From positions 2,914,001-2,978,000 of the forward strand of contig JAMKCF010000019.1 of the NCBI GenBank assembly GCA_023634235.1: a stretch of DNA of 64,000 bases. Direction: 5' to 3'. A model generated the notes under the pieces. The model had not been told where the DNA came from and ran no database searches. It was given only the letters and a program-made list of their open reading frames with translations. Below are positions 1 to 11,334 of the stretch, in pieces (positions within the stretch are counted from its first letter, which is position 1; each line of letters begins with the position of its first letter). A program made the position numbers and the translations under genes. This DNA comes from Pisaster brevispinus. Taxonomy: Eukaryota; Echinodermata; Asteroidea; Forcipulatida; Asteriidae.

Positions 1-120
1 AGCAACAACAACATGAACAGCAGCAGCAGCAGCAGAACAACACCAAAAAGCAACCACCGCAATACGCACAACAGCAACAATAACATCAACAACAACAGCA
101 GCAGCAACAACGAAAACAGT
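1..120. repeat. CAG/CAA-type trinucleotide tract
   Basis: Imperfect AAC, CAG and CAA triplets run from the window edge to about 120. One frame on the + strand stays open as an Asn/Ser-rich string until a stop near 154. No start, splice site or domain supports coding, and the tract abuts a foldback element at 124. A low-complexity repeat is the simplest reading; the edge of a polyQ/polyN exon cannot be excluded. Confidence 0.7.
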
Positions 121-123
121 TAT

Positions 124-360
124 CAAGTGGGGTTTGCGGTGACACCGTGTGCATAAAGCTCTTTTTAGTTATGGCGGTTCTGAGAAGGATTGTGGTTTAA
201 CAGCTCTACGTTTCGATCAGTATGCTCTGCTCGTCTTCAGGAGAAAGATTTAGAGCATCAGTGATTGAAACGTCAAGTTGTTAAACCGTAGGTTCTTCTC
301 GAAACCACCGCTACTCAAAAGAGAGTTATGCACACTGTGTCATACCGCAAACTTCACTTG
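124..360. mobile_element. Foldback/MITE-like element with ~80-bp inverted termini
   Basis: The left arm begins CAAGTGGGGTTTGCGGT. The right arm, reverse complemented, begins CAAGTGAAGTTTGCGGT. The arms stay alignable for about 80 bp, through a GTGTGCATAA block and a GGTTTAACA block, so nearly the whole 237 bp folds into one hairpin. There is no coding capacity. No convincing target-site duplication is visible. The loop region carries a hammerhead-like motif, listed separately. Confidence 0.75.
208..242 (-). other. Hammerhead-ribozyme-like motif in foldback loop
   Basis: On the - strand the sequence reads CTCCTGAAGACGAGCAG, then AGCATA, then CTGATCGAAACGT. This matches a hammerhead core: CTGANGA, a short stem II (GAGCAG against CTGATC with one mismatch), then GAAAC. 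Such motifs are known from Penelope-like elements and from small mobile elements of metazoans. Stem I and the cleavage context are not proven, so activity is unknown. Confidence 0.4.
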
Positions 361-1590
361 TTTGTACTCCCACCATGCAAAGTTACGATGTGTCAAATGT
401 TTCGTTTTTATAGTGACATTTCCAATAGACAAATCAAAATAAGAACTGGGCGCTCGCTTACATCTCACACACCAGTACTTCAGACGGAAACATTAATATT
501 TGTTTAACAATAAAGCTAGCAGAATAACGATCGTGGATTCAGGTATTTAAAAAAAAAATTACTAGTTATGTGTCATGCCTTAAATAATTTTCGCCTGAAT
601 ATTTTGGCATTTTGTCTATTTTTAAATCGTTTTCATAAATTATAAAGCAGCTTTTGTCTATCTCATAAACCACAGTGTGCTGTTAAATCCGAGTGACGTA
701 CATGTTTTTTTAATTTTTTTTAGAAAGATTAAAGGTATTTCTGGCCGATCCTGTCAGAATTGTCAAGTAAGATTTGATGCATCGAAGCGTCGCTATCAAT
801 CATCATTAAAAAAAACCTTTTCTGCAACTGAATGCATTTAAAAAAAAGTTCTTTACTGCACTGGGACATCATTTTGTCAAAGACCAGTATCAACACTTTA
901 TGTGACCCAACATATACATGAATTAACAAGCCAGTGAAAATTTAAGCTAAATCGACCATTGGAATCACAAGAAAATAAAGAAAACCCCTTCACAGTACAA
1001 AAGAATCAAGTTTAGGAAAGTGTTTCATACAAAACAAAATTGTCTTTGAAAAAATTACCATGAAGATGTCATATTCACCATTTCGTTACGAAGCTAAGCG
1101 GTTCAAATAACCTTGAAGAAATACACTGTAATTAAAACTCAATTGAAACAGTCAGGCCAAGGAGCCAACCATTTAGATTGGCCCCCACAGTTGGTGATCA
1201 TTTACCCTTCAGTAAAAAAAACTGTACCAAACGGTCATTTAAAAATAAAATCGACAAAAATAGCGTCCTGGGTTATTTTTACACCGACAAATACGATATT
1301 TCAACGGACGATAACAACCGTTTCCATGGGAACACCAAGGCTCTCGGTAACAAGTTTCCAGCGCGCGACACAATTTCCCCTTGCTGCATACAAAACGAGG
1401 GGTTGCCATAGCAACATTCAAGGTAATTAGTTTCTGATGTAGTGGTACTTAATGAGCCAGAGCTTGCACGGTAAACAACATTTGTAATTTACCATAATAA
1501 GTAGGACGTAACAACGGCTAGCGCCCTCTACATGTATACATGGTGAGAGGTAGCTTAACTCGGTCAATGTTAAAATTGCTGCTTTCTGAA
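361..1590. other. Non-coding, no gene seen
   Basis: AT-rich DNA with T and A runs. The only open frames are 60-105 codons, overlap in several frames and lack domains or splice signals. Nothing supports a gene. Confidence 0.6.
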
Positions 1591-1798
1591 TTCGCTCGGC
1601 CCCAGCGGCCTATCCAGGACAGCTGGGATGGGCTAATCAGCTTGCACAGATTCTTGTTCAGGAAGTACGTCATGCGTGCAGTGCTTGCAGTGTGAGTGTG
1701 ATGCATGATGGGACTGAGCATTAACCAATGAGCGTGCTTGATACGTTTGCCCATCCCAGCGCCTTTGGTTTTAAGGCAAGGCGCTGGGGACGAGCGAA
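1591..1798. mobile_element. Foldback element with CGCTCG..CCCCAGCG termini
   Basis: The left end TTCGCTCGGCCCCAGCG is the near inverse of the right end, which reads CGCTGGGGACGAGCGAA on the + strand. A second paired block (TGGGATGGGC against GCCCATCCCA) lies inside each arm. No reading frame fits a transposase, so this is a MITE-like non-autonomous insertion. Confidence 0.6.
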
Positions 1799-3777
1799 CT
1801 TTCTGAAGAGTATGGCACTGACGTCATCGCGCTGCCATCTTCGATAATGAAACAAAATTGTAAGGGGACAGCTATACGTAAATGCGGGGACGGTGCGGGG
1901 ATGCAGGGATGGGCAGAAAGAACAGTTTAACATCTACTTCCGACCCTTGTTTTGTATCAGTTAGGATGAATAAGGGCACCTGTCTTACAAACCAGATGAT
2001 TTCATTGGATATTCGTCCAAACACGTAATAGCTTTAATGTGTTATGATTGGTCAATGGTGACCGCTGCCCGAATGAAAAATTATTATACAAGTAACTTCA
2101 TGCAAATGTCTCATATCAAAAAGGCTACTCCCTATCCAAGTGCACTTTATAGCGTAGTTATTTTAGTACACTTAAATCTATCAATGATAAACAAGGCATT
2201 TTAAAACTACTGAATCCGCCAGTTGCATCCTGCTGACAGTTGTAAGAATGTACAACAGTAAACTTGACATTTAATATTTTAGTGCACTTTCTATTTACAA
2301 CGTTACAAGTGGCTTAATTTCCCCCTCGCAATTATGTCTTTGACCACGCTTGCCCCCCACCCCCCCTTGTGCCGAAGAAAGAGTGTGTTAGAAAATACCT
2401 GTCCGAAGACAGCGGTATTTCAGTGATATCTTGAAGGCCGGTATCTGGCGTCATACACGAGCCTCATGTAAAGACGCTCGTCTGGGTATAGAAACCATTT
2501 TACCTGTGACATCATCGCAAAAGAGCCACGTAGCGTGGACTCCCTGCATGCGAGATTTGTACAAACTCAATGGAAGAAAGCATTAATGTTTTATTCTATG
2601 GAGATTACTATGTCCAATTTGTATCAACTTTTTAAGAATGAGGGCACATCTCAAAACTTGTTTAGCTGTTACTTTTATAACTCCTAAACTTATGTGGAAA
2701 TTGACACAAAATGTAAAATTTCCCACATAACTAGTGTAGTATCTTGCCTGCGAAAGGCCCTAGAAAGTACCATGCCATTCTTTTTGCAAACAAAGGTTAT
2801 AATTATGGTCTTTATTATTGCTCCAAATTAGTTTGTTTGTTTGTATGTAACCTCTGCAAACCGTACGGTGCAACCGCTGACTGTGAATGGCGCCCTCTCG
2901 CAGCAGAGGACCAAACAACCAAAGTTGTTGATGTAAATTATAATAATGTGATCACATTATGTGTTGGGGTACACTAGAAGAAAGTGATGAAGTAGTTTAT
3001 AATTAAAAAGAGAATTTGTAATACTTCATGTTTGAAGAAGATTATTGCTGCTCATCATGTTTTGTATCGACTGGCTGAATAATAATTAATCTTGATGACA
3101 TCTTTAAAACGTTTCTTTAAAAAGTCAAAGAAAAGATTTTACGAAGAGATAATTAATAATATAATGATCCACAGTCTCAGAAAAACTTCGCATTTGAAAA
3201 GGCAGCTTCTTTGAAAGGAAAACATTAACATGAATGAAAAATAATTACTGAGGAACCTTTGGAAGATTTTGTCGACTTTACCAAAATTAATACCTTAATT
3301 TTTGGTGTAATTCAACTGACCATCTTTTAATTTCTCACAACCACTTTACAATAACAGTGTTCCCTACTTCTAAGTCTGCCCGTAAGATGTGTAAATTCCC
3401 GAATGGGTAGTATTGACTACTTCAAATTCTCCATACCTTTAATCGCTAATCTTTTCATTTGGGTCTTCCCATTCTGTCCAAGGGACAATTTCTGGTCTCA
3501 TGAGAAACCGGGTTAGCAGTAATTAAAACGAGTGCCCCTCATTCTTTTCAACTGCGAGGAAAAAATCACCTCCTCCTCCTAAATGATAGTCTCGACCTGT
3601 GAGACTTGAGCAATGGCTTCTAAGTATGGTTATAAGATAATCCAAAGAGAATTTATCTCTTTGTTATGAAAATCAGAAAGCCAGGTCGCTGACCTAGCAT
3701 GGGGAGGGCGCCCTTACGACGTACCAAAGATTTGGACGTACAAGGTACGCGTTAGTTCAAGGAAAAAAATACACGAC
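1799..3777. other. Non-coding, no gene seen
   Basis: Mixed AT-rich sequence. A stretch near 2,440-2,480 (GGTATCTGGC followed by GAGCCTC) resembles one at 45,535-45,565, so both may be pieces of one dispersed repeat. A TGACGTCATCGC CRE-type octamer context lies near 1,820. No exon or RNA gene is supportable. Confidence 0.5.
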
Positions 3778-3995
3778 TCATGGAAGTCTTTGTGTCTTTT
3801 GCTCCAGAAATGTCACGTTTTCACCGCAGTTAGAAGGATAAACTACTAAAAAGGTGCGATGGTGAGTTGATAATTGTCTTGTCTTAAGAATTAAAGCGGT
3901 GGAAATGATTTTTATTTGCATAATTTGAAGACATTTGATGTTTCTTTGGCACAAGGCGCTAAGTTTAAAAGCCACATGTGTTGACCGGACTTGGA
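3778..3995 (-). repeat. Dispersed repeat, copy 1 (others at 40.5 and 40.9 kb)
   Basis: The - strand contains a GTGGCTTTTAAACTTAGCG block, an AAATCATTTCC region, a CAACTCACCATCGCACC block and a GCGGTGAAAACGTGAC end. These align in the same order with two + strand copies at 40.48-40.75 and 40.81-41.18 kb. The implied peptide similarity (LSTHHRTF, VYP, CGE) is shared, but the frames are short and begin nowhere obvious. I treat it as a repeat of unknown class, not a gene. Confidence 0.6.
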
Positions 3996-5616
3996 CTGGA
4001 AATCTTCGCCGGGAGATTTTGCCCCAACCCCGGCCTGGTTGTTGACTTTCTGGCTCTGTTCTTTTTCTTTGTTCAATACGTTGCCCTGTTGTGTTTCCGA
4101 ATATGATCTTATCTGGTTTCTGAATATTTCCCTTTTCAGCAATCTATTTGGATACATCGCACACTAATCGGCAACATCTCCTGCATACCTCAGGTGAGTT
4201 TAACGGATAATGTAGGGTCATTGTTTGGTTTGGTCAACGTAATGCAGGTTTATAGAAACGATTATCAAGAAAGATACAATAAACGTCACATGTGAAAGTC
4301 TCGGTTGAATGCCTAGGTTTACTAGTACTTGTTGAGAAAACAGCAAAGGTTTTCGACATTTTTTATTGATTTCTAATAATCAATGTTCAGTGGTACTTCA
4401 TAATAGGTCTATGGACAGAGCTGAAGATGCAACATTTTTGCTACAATCTTCAAATACTTTAAAAGCACATAAATTATGGGCCTCTAGAATTTGAATGGAT
4501 CTTCACAGTACACTTACCTCACAATGGTTTCTTCAAAAGAAGACCAAAACATTGCAACTATTTACTGGGAAAGTACATCTCTGGCTTACTTTTTCCCAGT
4601 ATCCCTTGAACTGATTATAATTGTTACTAACCTGTCCACCAAGAAAAATAATTACAAACTGAAAGGTGGCCAAAAAGTATGAGAGGTCTACTGTTTCTAC
4701 AGGGTTTGCCCTTAACTTTGTCAGCCAACAGGACCAGTTAGCTTGCCTGTTCACTTTAGTTCACTTGCCTGTCAGCTTGCCTGTCCATAGTTTATACTTA
4801 AACAAAAGGATGCTTTTTGACACTGAACTAGCTAGCCAGACCACTTGGAGTGAATTCTGACGGGTCCTTGGTTGTTTTAACTAGCATTTGGCCACCGAAC
4901 TACTGTTAAGGGAGAACGCTGCTCAAAGGGGCCTATAAAAATTACCTCTTGCAGTAAGATTCCCATCAACAGATGTTCCTCTGCAATGTGCAGGCATGCA
5001 ACTCTTCCGCATTTCCGCAGATTTCCGCGTGTTTTTTTTATGATCAGCGCTCGATTTTTTCTTTTTTCCCGATTTTTTTTTAAAGCCTTATATGTGCTTG
5101 GCAACAACAATGTACAACCACAATAATGTGAAATAAGCCTAGTACATGCTAAGAATGCACCTAAGAGCATAATAAACCTCAAAATTTTCTAGGGTACCAT
5201 TGTGGGTCTCATGTCCCTTGGCGTTTTGGCTGCCTCGCTCCGCGCTTGCGTTGTGCCTTTGAAAATTTCCTCTTTTTTTTTCATCGGGCAGTTGCATGCC
5301 TGAATGTGCCTGTTGCTTTATTTAAAGTCAACTGAAAATATTTCACTTTGCAGGAGTAACAGCATGCCGATCTCCAATGATGTTTACTCATCAACGACAT
5401 CTAAGTAAACATAATATGAGGCGTAAAGATGCACACCATCAGCCCAAGGCCTACCCATCACTAATGTACATGTGTAGATGTACAATCCAGACAGAAAGGG
5501 TATGTAAATTAACCTTCTTCCCTTACTGCCTTTGGTACTGTATGTGGGCTGTTGTTGCAGCACTGTACATATACTTTTTTGCCACAGCTTAGAACCACAT
5601 TCAAGCCAAAGTCCAA
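3996..5616. other. Non-coding, no gene seen
   Basis: Open frames of 60-100 codons on both strands overlap each other and show no domain. From about 5,340 the DNA leads directly into the 22-bp minisatellite. Confidence 0.5.
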
Positions 5617-6612
5617 ATGACTGGCAATGATTGCCCAGATTAATAGCAATGGTTGCCCAGATGACTGGCAATAAATTTCCCAGATGAATGGCAATGGTTG
5701 CCCAGATGACTGGCAATGGTTGCCCAGATGTATGGATATGATTGCCCAGATGAATGGCAATGGTTGCCCAGATGAATGGCAATGGTTGCCCAGATGTATG
5801 GCAATGATTGCCCAGATGAATGGCAATGGTTGCCCAGATGTATGGCAATGATTGCCCAGATGTATGACAATGATTGCCCAGATGACTGGCAATGATTGCC
5901 CAGATGAATGGCAATGGTTGCCCAGATGTATGGCAATGGTTGCCCAGATGACTGGCAATGACTGCCCCTAATGAATGGCAATGGTTGCCCAGATGTATGG
6001 CAATGATTGCCCAGATGAATGGCAATGGTTGCCCAGATGAATGGCAATGGTTGCCCAGATGTATGGCAATAATTGCCCAGATGAATGGCAATGGTTGCCC
6101 AGATGTATGGCAATGATTGCCAAGATGACTGGCAATGATTGCCCAGATGACTGACAATGGTTGCCCAGATGTATGGCAATGGTTGCCCAGATGACTGGCA
6201 ATGACTGCCCAAATGAATGGCAATGGTTGCCCAGATGTATGGCAATGATTGCACAGATGACTGGCAATGGTTGCCCAGTTGTATGGCAATGATTGCCCAG
6301 ATGACTGGCAATGATTGCCCAGATGAATGGCAATGGTTGCCCAGATGTATGGCAATGGTTGCCCAGATGACTGGCAATGACTGCCCAAATGAATGGCAAT
6401 GGTTGCCCAGATGTATGGCAATGATTGCCCAGATGACTGGCAATGGTTGCCCAGATGTATGGCAATGATTGCCCAGATGACTGGCAAAGGTTGCCCAGAT
6501 GTATGGCAATGATTGCCTAGATGAATGGCAATGGTTGCCCTGATGTATGGCAATGATTGCCCAGATGTATGGCAATGGTTGCCCCGATAACTGGCAATGG
6601 TAGCCCAGATGA
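5617..6612. repeat. 22-bp hairpin minisatellite, block 1 (~45 units)
   Basis: Head-to-tail 22-bp units are built around the palindromic core GGCAATGGTTGCC, followed by CAGAT and a variable G(T/A/C)-A/C-T spacer. Unit variants differ at the loop (TGG or TGA) and at the spacer (GTA, GAA, GAC). The inverted repeat GGCAA..TTGCC in each unit means either strand can form serial small hairpins. Because 22 is not a multiple of three and the - strand unit has no stop in any frame, long meaningless open frames (up to 389 codons) run through the block. Confidence 0.95.
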
Positions 6613-6669
6613 TGTATTATGTTTTCAGGCACTAAAAGTTGCAAATTGTGCATTTTGTTTGTGTTGCAG

Positions 6670-6764
6670 AAAGAGTAAACATTTCCAAAATAGAGAGATC
6701 TACTTGTCAACAACGGATGTCCAAGACCAGCCTATGGTAAAGGAGCTGCATGAACTAGTAAAAG
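6670..6764 (+). pseudogene. Exon-like cassette E1 (+ array), first part out of frame
   Basis: An acceptor-like CATTTTGTTTGTGTTGCAG ends at 6,669, and a donor-like AAAAG|GTAAAT follows 6,764. The 95-nt segment shares the family's 3' half, which reads DVQDQPMVKELHELVK. The 5' half (AAAGAGTAAACATTTCC) does not continue the family frame and meets a stop there. It sits in a short unique island between minisatellite blocks 1 and 2. The splice-like borders are clear and family membership is clear; coding use is doubtful. Confidence 0.5.
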
Positions 6765-6811
6765 GTAAATTCCTGGAAGGTGAATTAAAAATCGTTTTGC
6801 ACTGGTGAATG

Positions 6812-7912
6812 GTACGGTAGTGATTGCCCATATGAATGGCAATGGTTGCCCATATAAATGGCAATGGTTGCCCAGATGACTGACAAAGGTTGCCCAGATG
6901 TATGACATTGTGTACCCAGATGTATGGCAAAGGTTGCCCAGATGTATGGCAATGGTTGCCCAGATGTATGGCAATGGTTGCCCAGATGTATGGCAACGGT
7001 TGCCCAGATCAGTGGCCATGGTTGCCCAGATGTATGGCAATGGTTGCCCAGATGTTTGGCAAAGGTTGCCCAGATGTATGGCAATGGTTGCCCAGATGTA
7101 TGGCAATGTTTGCCCAGATGTATGGCAATGGTTGCCCAGATGTATGGCAATGGTTGCCCAGATGACTGGCAGTGGTTGCCCAGATGTATGGCAAAGATTG
7201 CCCAGATGACTGGCAATGATTGCCCAGATGAATGGCAATGGTTGCCCAGATGTATGGCAATGATTGGCCAGATGTATGGCAATGGTTGCCCAGATGTATG
7301 GCAATGGTTGCCCAGATGACTGGCAATGGTTGCCCAGATGTATGGCAATGGTTGCCCAGATGTTTGGCAATGGTTGCCCAGATCAATGAAAATGGTTGCC
7401 CAGATGTATGGCAATGATTGCCCAGACGATGGCAATGGTTGCCCAGATGTATGGCAATGGTTGCCCAGATGACTGGCAATGGTTGCCCAGATGTATGGCA
7501 ATAGTTGCCCAGATGACTGGCAATGGTTGCCCAGATGTATGGCAATGGTTGCCCAGATGTTTGGCAATGGTTGCCCAGATCAATGAAAATGGTTGCCCAG
7601 ATGTATGGCAATGATTGCCCAGATGTATGGCAATGGTTGCCCAGATGTATGGCAATGGTTGCCCAGATGTATGGCAATGGTTGCCCAGATGTATGGCAAT
7701 GGTTGCCCAGATGACTGGCAATTGTTGCCACGATGTATGGCAATTGTTGCCCAGATGTATGGCAATGGTTGCCCAGATGTATGGCAAAGATTGCCCAGAT
7801 GTTTGGCATTGGTTGCCCAGATCAATGAAAATGGTTGCCCAGATGTATGGCAATGATTGCCCAGATGTATGGCAATGGTTGCCCCGATAACTGGCAATGG
7901 TAGCCCAGATGA
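6812..7912. repeat. 22-bp hairpin minisatellite, block 2 (~50 units)
   Basis: Same unit as block 1, starting about 47 bp after the E1 donor. It contains higher-order repeats: a three-unit motif with GATGTTTGG, then GATCAATGAAAATGG, then GTATGGCAATGATT recurs near 7,358, 7,556 and 7,799. One unit near 7,425 is shortened (CAGACGATGG). Confidence 0.95.
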
Positions 7913-7969
7913 TGTATTATGTTTTCAGGCACTAAAAGTTGCAAATTGTGCATTTTGTTTGTGTTGCAG

Positions 7970-8064
7970 AAAGAGTAAACATTTCCAAAATAGAGAGATC
8001 TACTTGTCAACAACGGAAGTCCAAGACCAGCCTATGGTAAAGGAGCTGCATGAACTAGTAAAAG
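7970..8064 (+). pseudogene. Exon-like cassette E2 (duplicate of E1)
   Basis: This is the 1,300-bp-shifted copy of E1, with the same acceptor and donor and a single visible substitution. It changes DVQDQ to EVQDQ in the family frame. Its upstream TAA in the family frame is shared with E1, so both copies descend from an already altered cassette. Confidence 0.5.
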
Positions 8065-8111
8065 GTAAATTCCTGGAAGGTGAATTAAAAATCGTTTTGC
8101 ACTGGTGAATG

Positions 8112-8599
8112 GTACGGTAGTGATTGCCCATATGAATGGCAATGGTTGCCCATATAAATGGCAATGGTTGCCCAGATGACTGACAAAGGTTGCCCAGATG
8201 TATGACATTGTGTACCCAGATGTATGGCAAAGGTTGCCCAGATGTATGGCAATGGTTGCCCAGATGTATGGCAATGGTTGCCCAGATGTATGGCAACGGT
8301 TGCCCAGATCAGTGGCCATGGTTGCCCAGATGTATGGCAATGGTTGCCCAGATGTATGGCAAAGGTTGCCCAGATGTATGGCAATGGTTGCCCAGATGTA
8401 TGGCAATGGTTGCCCAGATGTATGGCAATGGTTGCCCAGATGTATGGCAATGGTTGCCCAGATGTATGGCAATGGTTGCCCAGATGTATGGCAAAGATTG
8501 CCCAGATGTTTGGCAATGGTTGCCCAGATGACTGGCAGTGGTTGCCCAGATGTATGGCAAAGATTGCCCAGATGTTTGGCAGTGGTTGCCCAGATCACT
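8112..8599. repeat. 22-bp hairpin minisatellite, block 3 (~22 units)
   Basis: The first ~390 bp is the duplicated counterpart of the start of block 2. It ends at CCCAGATCACTGATCAC, after which normal intron-like DNA resumes. Confidence 0.95.
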
Positions 8600-8830
8600 G
8601 ATCACTTACTTATTTTTAATGCAACCATCAAAATACTGCTTTATAATCACTAGTCCCTCAAAACAGTGTGTTTTTTTTTTTGAAAATTGGTTTTCTTCAT
8701 TTAGTTCTGATTGAAGTGTAGAAAATTTCCAAAGTTAGCAGCAAGTTACTATACCTAACCTGTTAAAATGATGGGTAACATTTTTAAAAATACTAAATGT
8801 TAGGTATTGTGTGTTTTGTTTGTGTTGCAG

Positions 8831-8918
8831 AAGGGGTTACCACTTCCAAAGAGATCTACCTGTCAATTGGTAGACGCCAGCCTATGATAAAGGAGCTGCA
8901 TGCATTCTCAAGCAAAAG
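8831..8918 (+). pseudogene. Exon-like cassette E3
   Basis: TTTGTGTTGCAG precedes 8,831, and AGCAAAAG|GTGAAAT follows 8,918. The 88-nt segment begins in the family frame (KGLPLPKRSTCQLVD) but a deletion in the DVQDQ region shifts it to a stop at TGA. The intron sequence after the donor (TTAGTCCCAAAATTGGA and AATTGTGCAGA) matches that of the - strand cassettes, confirming that the whole unit, not just the exon, is duplicated. Confidence 0.45.
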
Positions 8919-9422
8919 GTGAAATATTTACCCCTTAGTCCCAAAATTGGAACTTTTGTAGTAATTGTGCAGACTGTCTGTTTTTGTTCTGATTTAAACC
9001 GAAGTTTAAAAAAAACACCGATTTCTTATTTCCTCATAAATTTATTCACAAGTCTTTAAGTTTTGGAATCATTTCAGAGTTGACAGGCTGAGTTGTATTT
9101 TCCTGTCAGATTCCGTCTGAGAGCTCACTGATAATAATGTTCATATCACAACCAATTCTTAAGAGAACTATCCAGTCATTTGATATCCCCTCAAACCACT
9201 GCTGCTTATTTTGATTGCACGCAAACAATAAAAATAATCCTGATATACACTTGCCCCTCTTGAGTTTTTTGTTGTTGCTGTTTTCGGTGTTAATTTTCTT
9301 ACCCTTATTTTCGATTAAAAGAATAGAAAGGTGTCCTAAAATAAAAGCAAGTTTCTGAAACCAATTGTTTTATTGTTTTAGGCTCTAAATGTTGGAAATT
9401 GTGTGATTTATTTGTGTTGCAG

Positions 9423-9497
9423 AAGAGGTCTACCCGTCAACACTGTAGATGTCCAAGACTGGCGTAGGATAACTAAACTGCACTCTCCAGTAAAAAG
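9423..9497 (+). pseudogene. Exon-like cassette E4, shortened
   Basis: The acceptor TTTGTGTTGCAG ends at 9,422, and TAAAAAG|GTACAG marks the donor. The 75-nt copy lacks the first ~16 nt of the cassette, starting at AAGAGGTCTACCCGTCAA. It has an extra base before TAGATGTCC and reaches TAG in the family frame. Upstream GTTGGAAATTGTGTGATT is the usual intron context. Confidence 0.45.
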
Positions 9498-9961
9498 GTA
9501 CAGATAAGTTCAATTGAAAGAAGCTTGTATCTTGTTTGGCAATCATTTAAGATGTCACTGGCTGGGTAACATGTTTAGGTTTTAAAGATTTTGGAAAGTC
9601 CCTAAGGATGCTTCATGCTCGACACAATTTCAGGACAAATTTGTAGCTTTGCCGGATTAGTTTCATTCTATGAGACAGAGAGAGAGCTCTCTGATGAAAA
9701 GCTCATGCCAGCACCAATCTTCAAGAGAAGTTCCAAGCATATGAGTTCCCCCCCCCCCAATTGCTGTTGCCTATTTTTATTACAATGATCAAAATATTCT
9801 AGTTCAATGAGTCCCTCCAAATAATTTGCTGCTGTTTTCAGTGTTTTTGTTTTTTAAGTAAGAGTGCAGAAAAGAATCCCAGGTTAATGTTACTGTTTCA
9901 ATGATGGGTTATGTTTTCAGACACTAAATGCTGCAAATTGTGCATTTTGTTTGTGTTGCAG

Positions 9962-10051
9962 GCATTTCCAAAATAAAGAGATGTACTTGTCAACAACAGA
10001 TGTCCAAGACCAGCCTATGATAAAGGAGCTGCATGAACTCTCTTGTGAAAG
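9962..10051 (+). pseudogene. Exon-like cassette E5
   Basis: Upstream GCAAATTGTGCATTTTG and TTTGTGTTGCAG lead to 9,962. TTGTGAAAG|GTAAATTCC marks the donor. The 90-nt copy has a 5' deletion (GCATTTCCAAAATAAAGAG) like E1/E2, then the DVQDQPMIKELHELS-type 3' half. It belongs to the E1/E2 subfamily and is likewise followed within 50 bp by the 22-bp minisatellite. Confidence 0.5.
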
Positions 10052-10094
10052 GTAAATTCCTAGAAAGTGAATTAAAAATCGTTTTGCGCCGGTC

Positions 10095-10812
10095 AATGGT
10101 AATGATTGCCCATACGAATGGCAATAAGTGGTCCATGTGATTGACAATGGTTGCCCAAATGACTGGCAGCGGTTGCCCATATTATTGGCAATGGTTGCCC
10201 TTATTATTGGCATAGGTTGCCCATACGATTGGCAATGATTTTCCAGATGTATGGCAACGGTTGCCCAGATGTATGGTAATGGTTGCCCAGATGTATGGCA
10301 AGGGTTGCCCAGATGTATGGCAATGACTGCCCAGATGAATGGCAATGGTTGCCCAGATGTATGGCAATGGTTGCCCAGATGTATGGCAATGGTTGCCCAG
10401 ATGTATGGCAATGGTTGCCCAGATGTATGGCAATGGTTGCCCAGATGAATGGCAATGGTTGCCCAGATGTATGGCAATGGTTGCCCAGATGTATGGCAAT
10501 GGTTGCCCAGATGTATGGCAATGATTGCCCAGATGTATGGCAATGGTTGCCCAGATGAATGGCAATGGTTGCCCAGATGTATGGCAATGATTGCCCAGAT
10601 GTATGGGAATGGTTGCCCAGATGTATGGCAATGGTTGCCCAGATGAATGGCAATGGTTGCCCAGATGTATGGCAGTGGTTGCCCAGATATATGGCAATGG
10701 TTGCCCAGATGTATGGCAAGGGTTGCCCAGATGAATGGCAAGGGTTGCCCAGATGTATGGCAATGATTGCCCAGATGTATGGCAATGGTTGCCCAGATGT
10801 ATTGCAATTGTT
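10095..10812. repeat. 22-bp hairpin minisatellite, block 4 (~33 units)
   Basis: The first units are diverged (CATACGAATGGCAATAAG, CATATTATTGG) and the rest very homogeneous. It ends at ATTGCAATTGTTGCTTACC, where standard cassette-intron sequence (CAGCACCAATCCTCAA) resumes. The array is thus an insertion or expansion inside one particular intron position. Confidence 0.95.
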
Positions 10813-11110
10813 GCTTACCAGCACCAATCCTCAACAGTTCACGCATATGTCATCTCAAAAAGTCATTGTTACTTATTTAGGTTGCAACCACCAAAATAAG
10901 GCTGATTTTCATAGTCCCTCTAGATTGTTGCTTATTTTGATTGCAACAGTAAACAATATAAACCTGCTTCAATGGGTCACTCAGAATAATTGTTTTTCTC
11001 TTTCAATGTTGCTTTTCTTTTGATATTTTGGCTGAAAGTACAGTCATGTATCTGAATATGTTTTAATGGCGGCTAATGTTCTCAAATTGTTTGATTTGAT
11101 TTTGTTTCAG

Positions 11111-11204
11111 AAACGCTTAGCATCTTCAAAGACATCTACCTGTCAACCTGTAGATGTTGAGGACCAATATATGATTAAGGAGCTGCTCTCTCAAGTTAAT
11201 GATG
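11111..11204 (+). CDS. Exon-like cassette E6, open frame, unknown protein
   Basis: The acceptor is TTTTGTTTCAG and the donor GATG|GTGAGT. The 94-nt segment is fully open in the family frame: KRLASSKTSTCQPVDVEDQ, then YMIKELLSQVND. It starts in phase 0 and ends in phase 1, so it does not preserve frame if skipped or doubled. It is the only + strand copy open across its whole length. I do not recognise the peptide: no signal, membrane or domain motif is visible, and it is Ser/Thr/Gln rich and probably non-globular. That it is an exon is an inference from borders, conservation and the open frame. Confidence 0.4.
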
Positions 11205-11334
11205 GTGAGTTTCCAAAAAGTGAATAGACAACATACACCCTGTCCCTCAAAATTGAACTTTCTGGTTATTGTGCAGAATGTATATACTGTGGTTTAAACA
11301 TTTAGGTTAATGTCTGAGGTGAATAGTAATACCA

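Larger units (their letters stand above)
6541..8500. repeat. 1,300-bp tandem segmental duplication
   Basis: Sequence from about 6,541 reappears from about 7,841 with a constant 1,300-bp offset. It includes the non-repeat island with the exon cassette and the following minisatellite. Visible differences are few, such as ACGGATGTCC against ACGGAAGTCC inside the cassette and TTTGG against TATGG in the array. The block has 22-bp repeats at both edges, so unequal exchange between minisatellite blocks is a likely origin. Confidence 0.85.

Noticed and set aside
1113..1430. 105-codon frame
   Set aside because: It begins at a non-ATG codon, overlaps frames on both strands and shows no domain or splice signals.
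5384..6713. Open frames of 357-389 codons on the - strand (and similar ones at 6.7-8.6, 9.9-10.8 and 11.3-12.1 kb)
   Set aside because: They are read-throughs of the 22-bp minisatellite, whose - strand unit has no stop in any frame; all three frames give the same periodic peptide. No start context, splice site or domain supports a protein.
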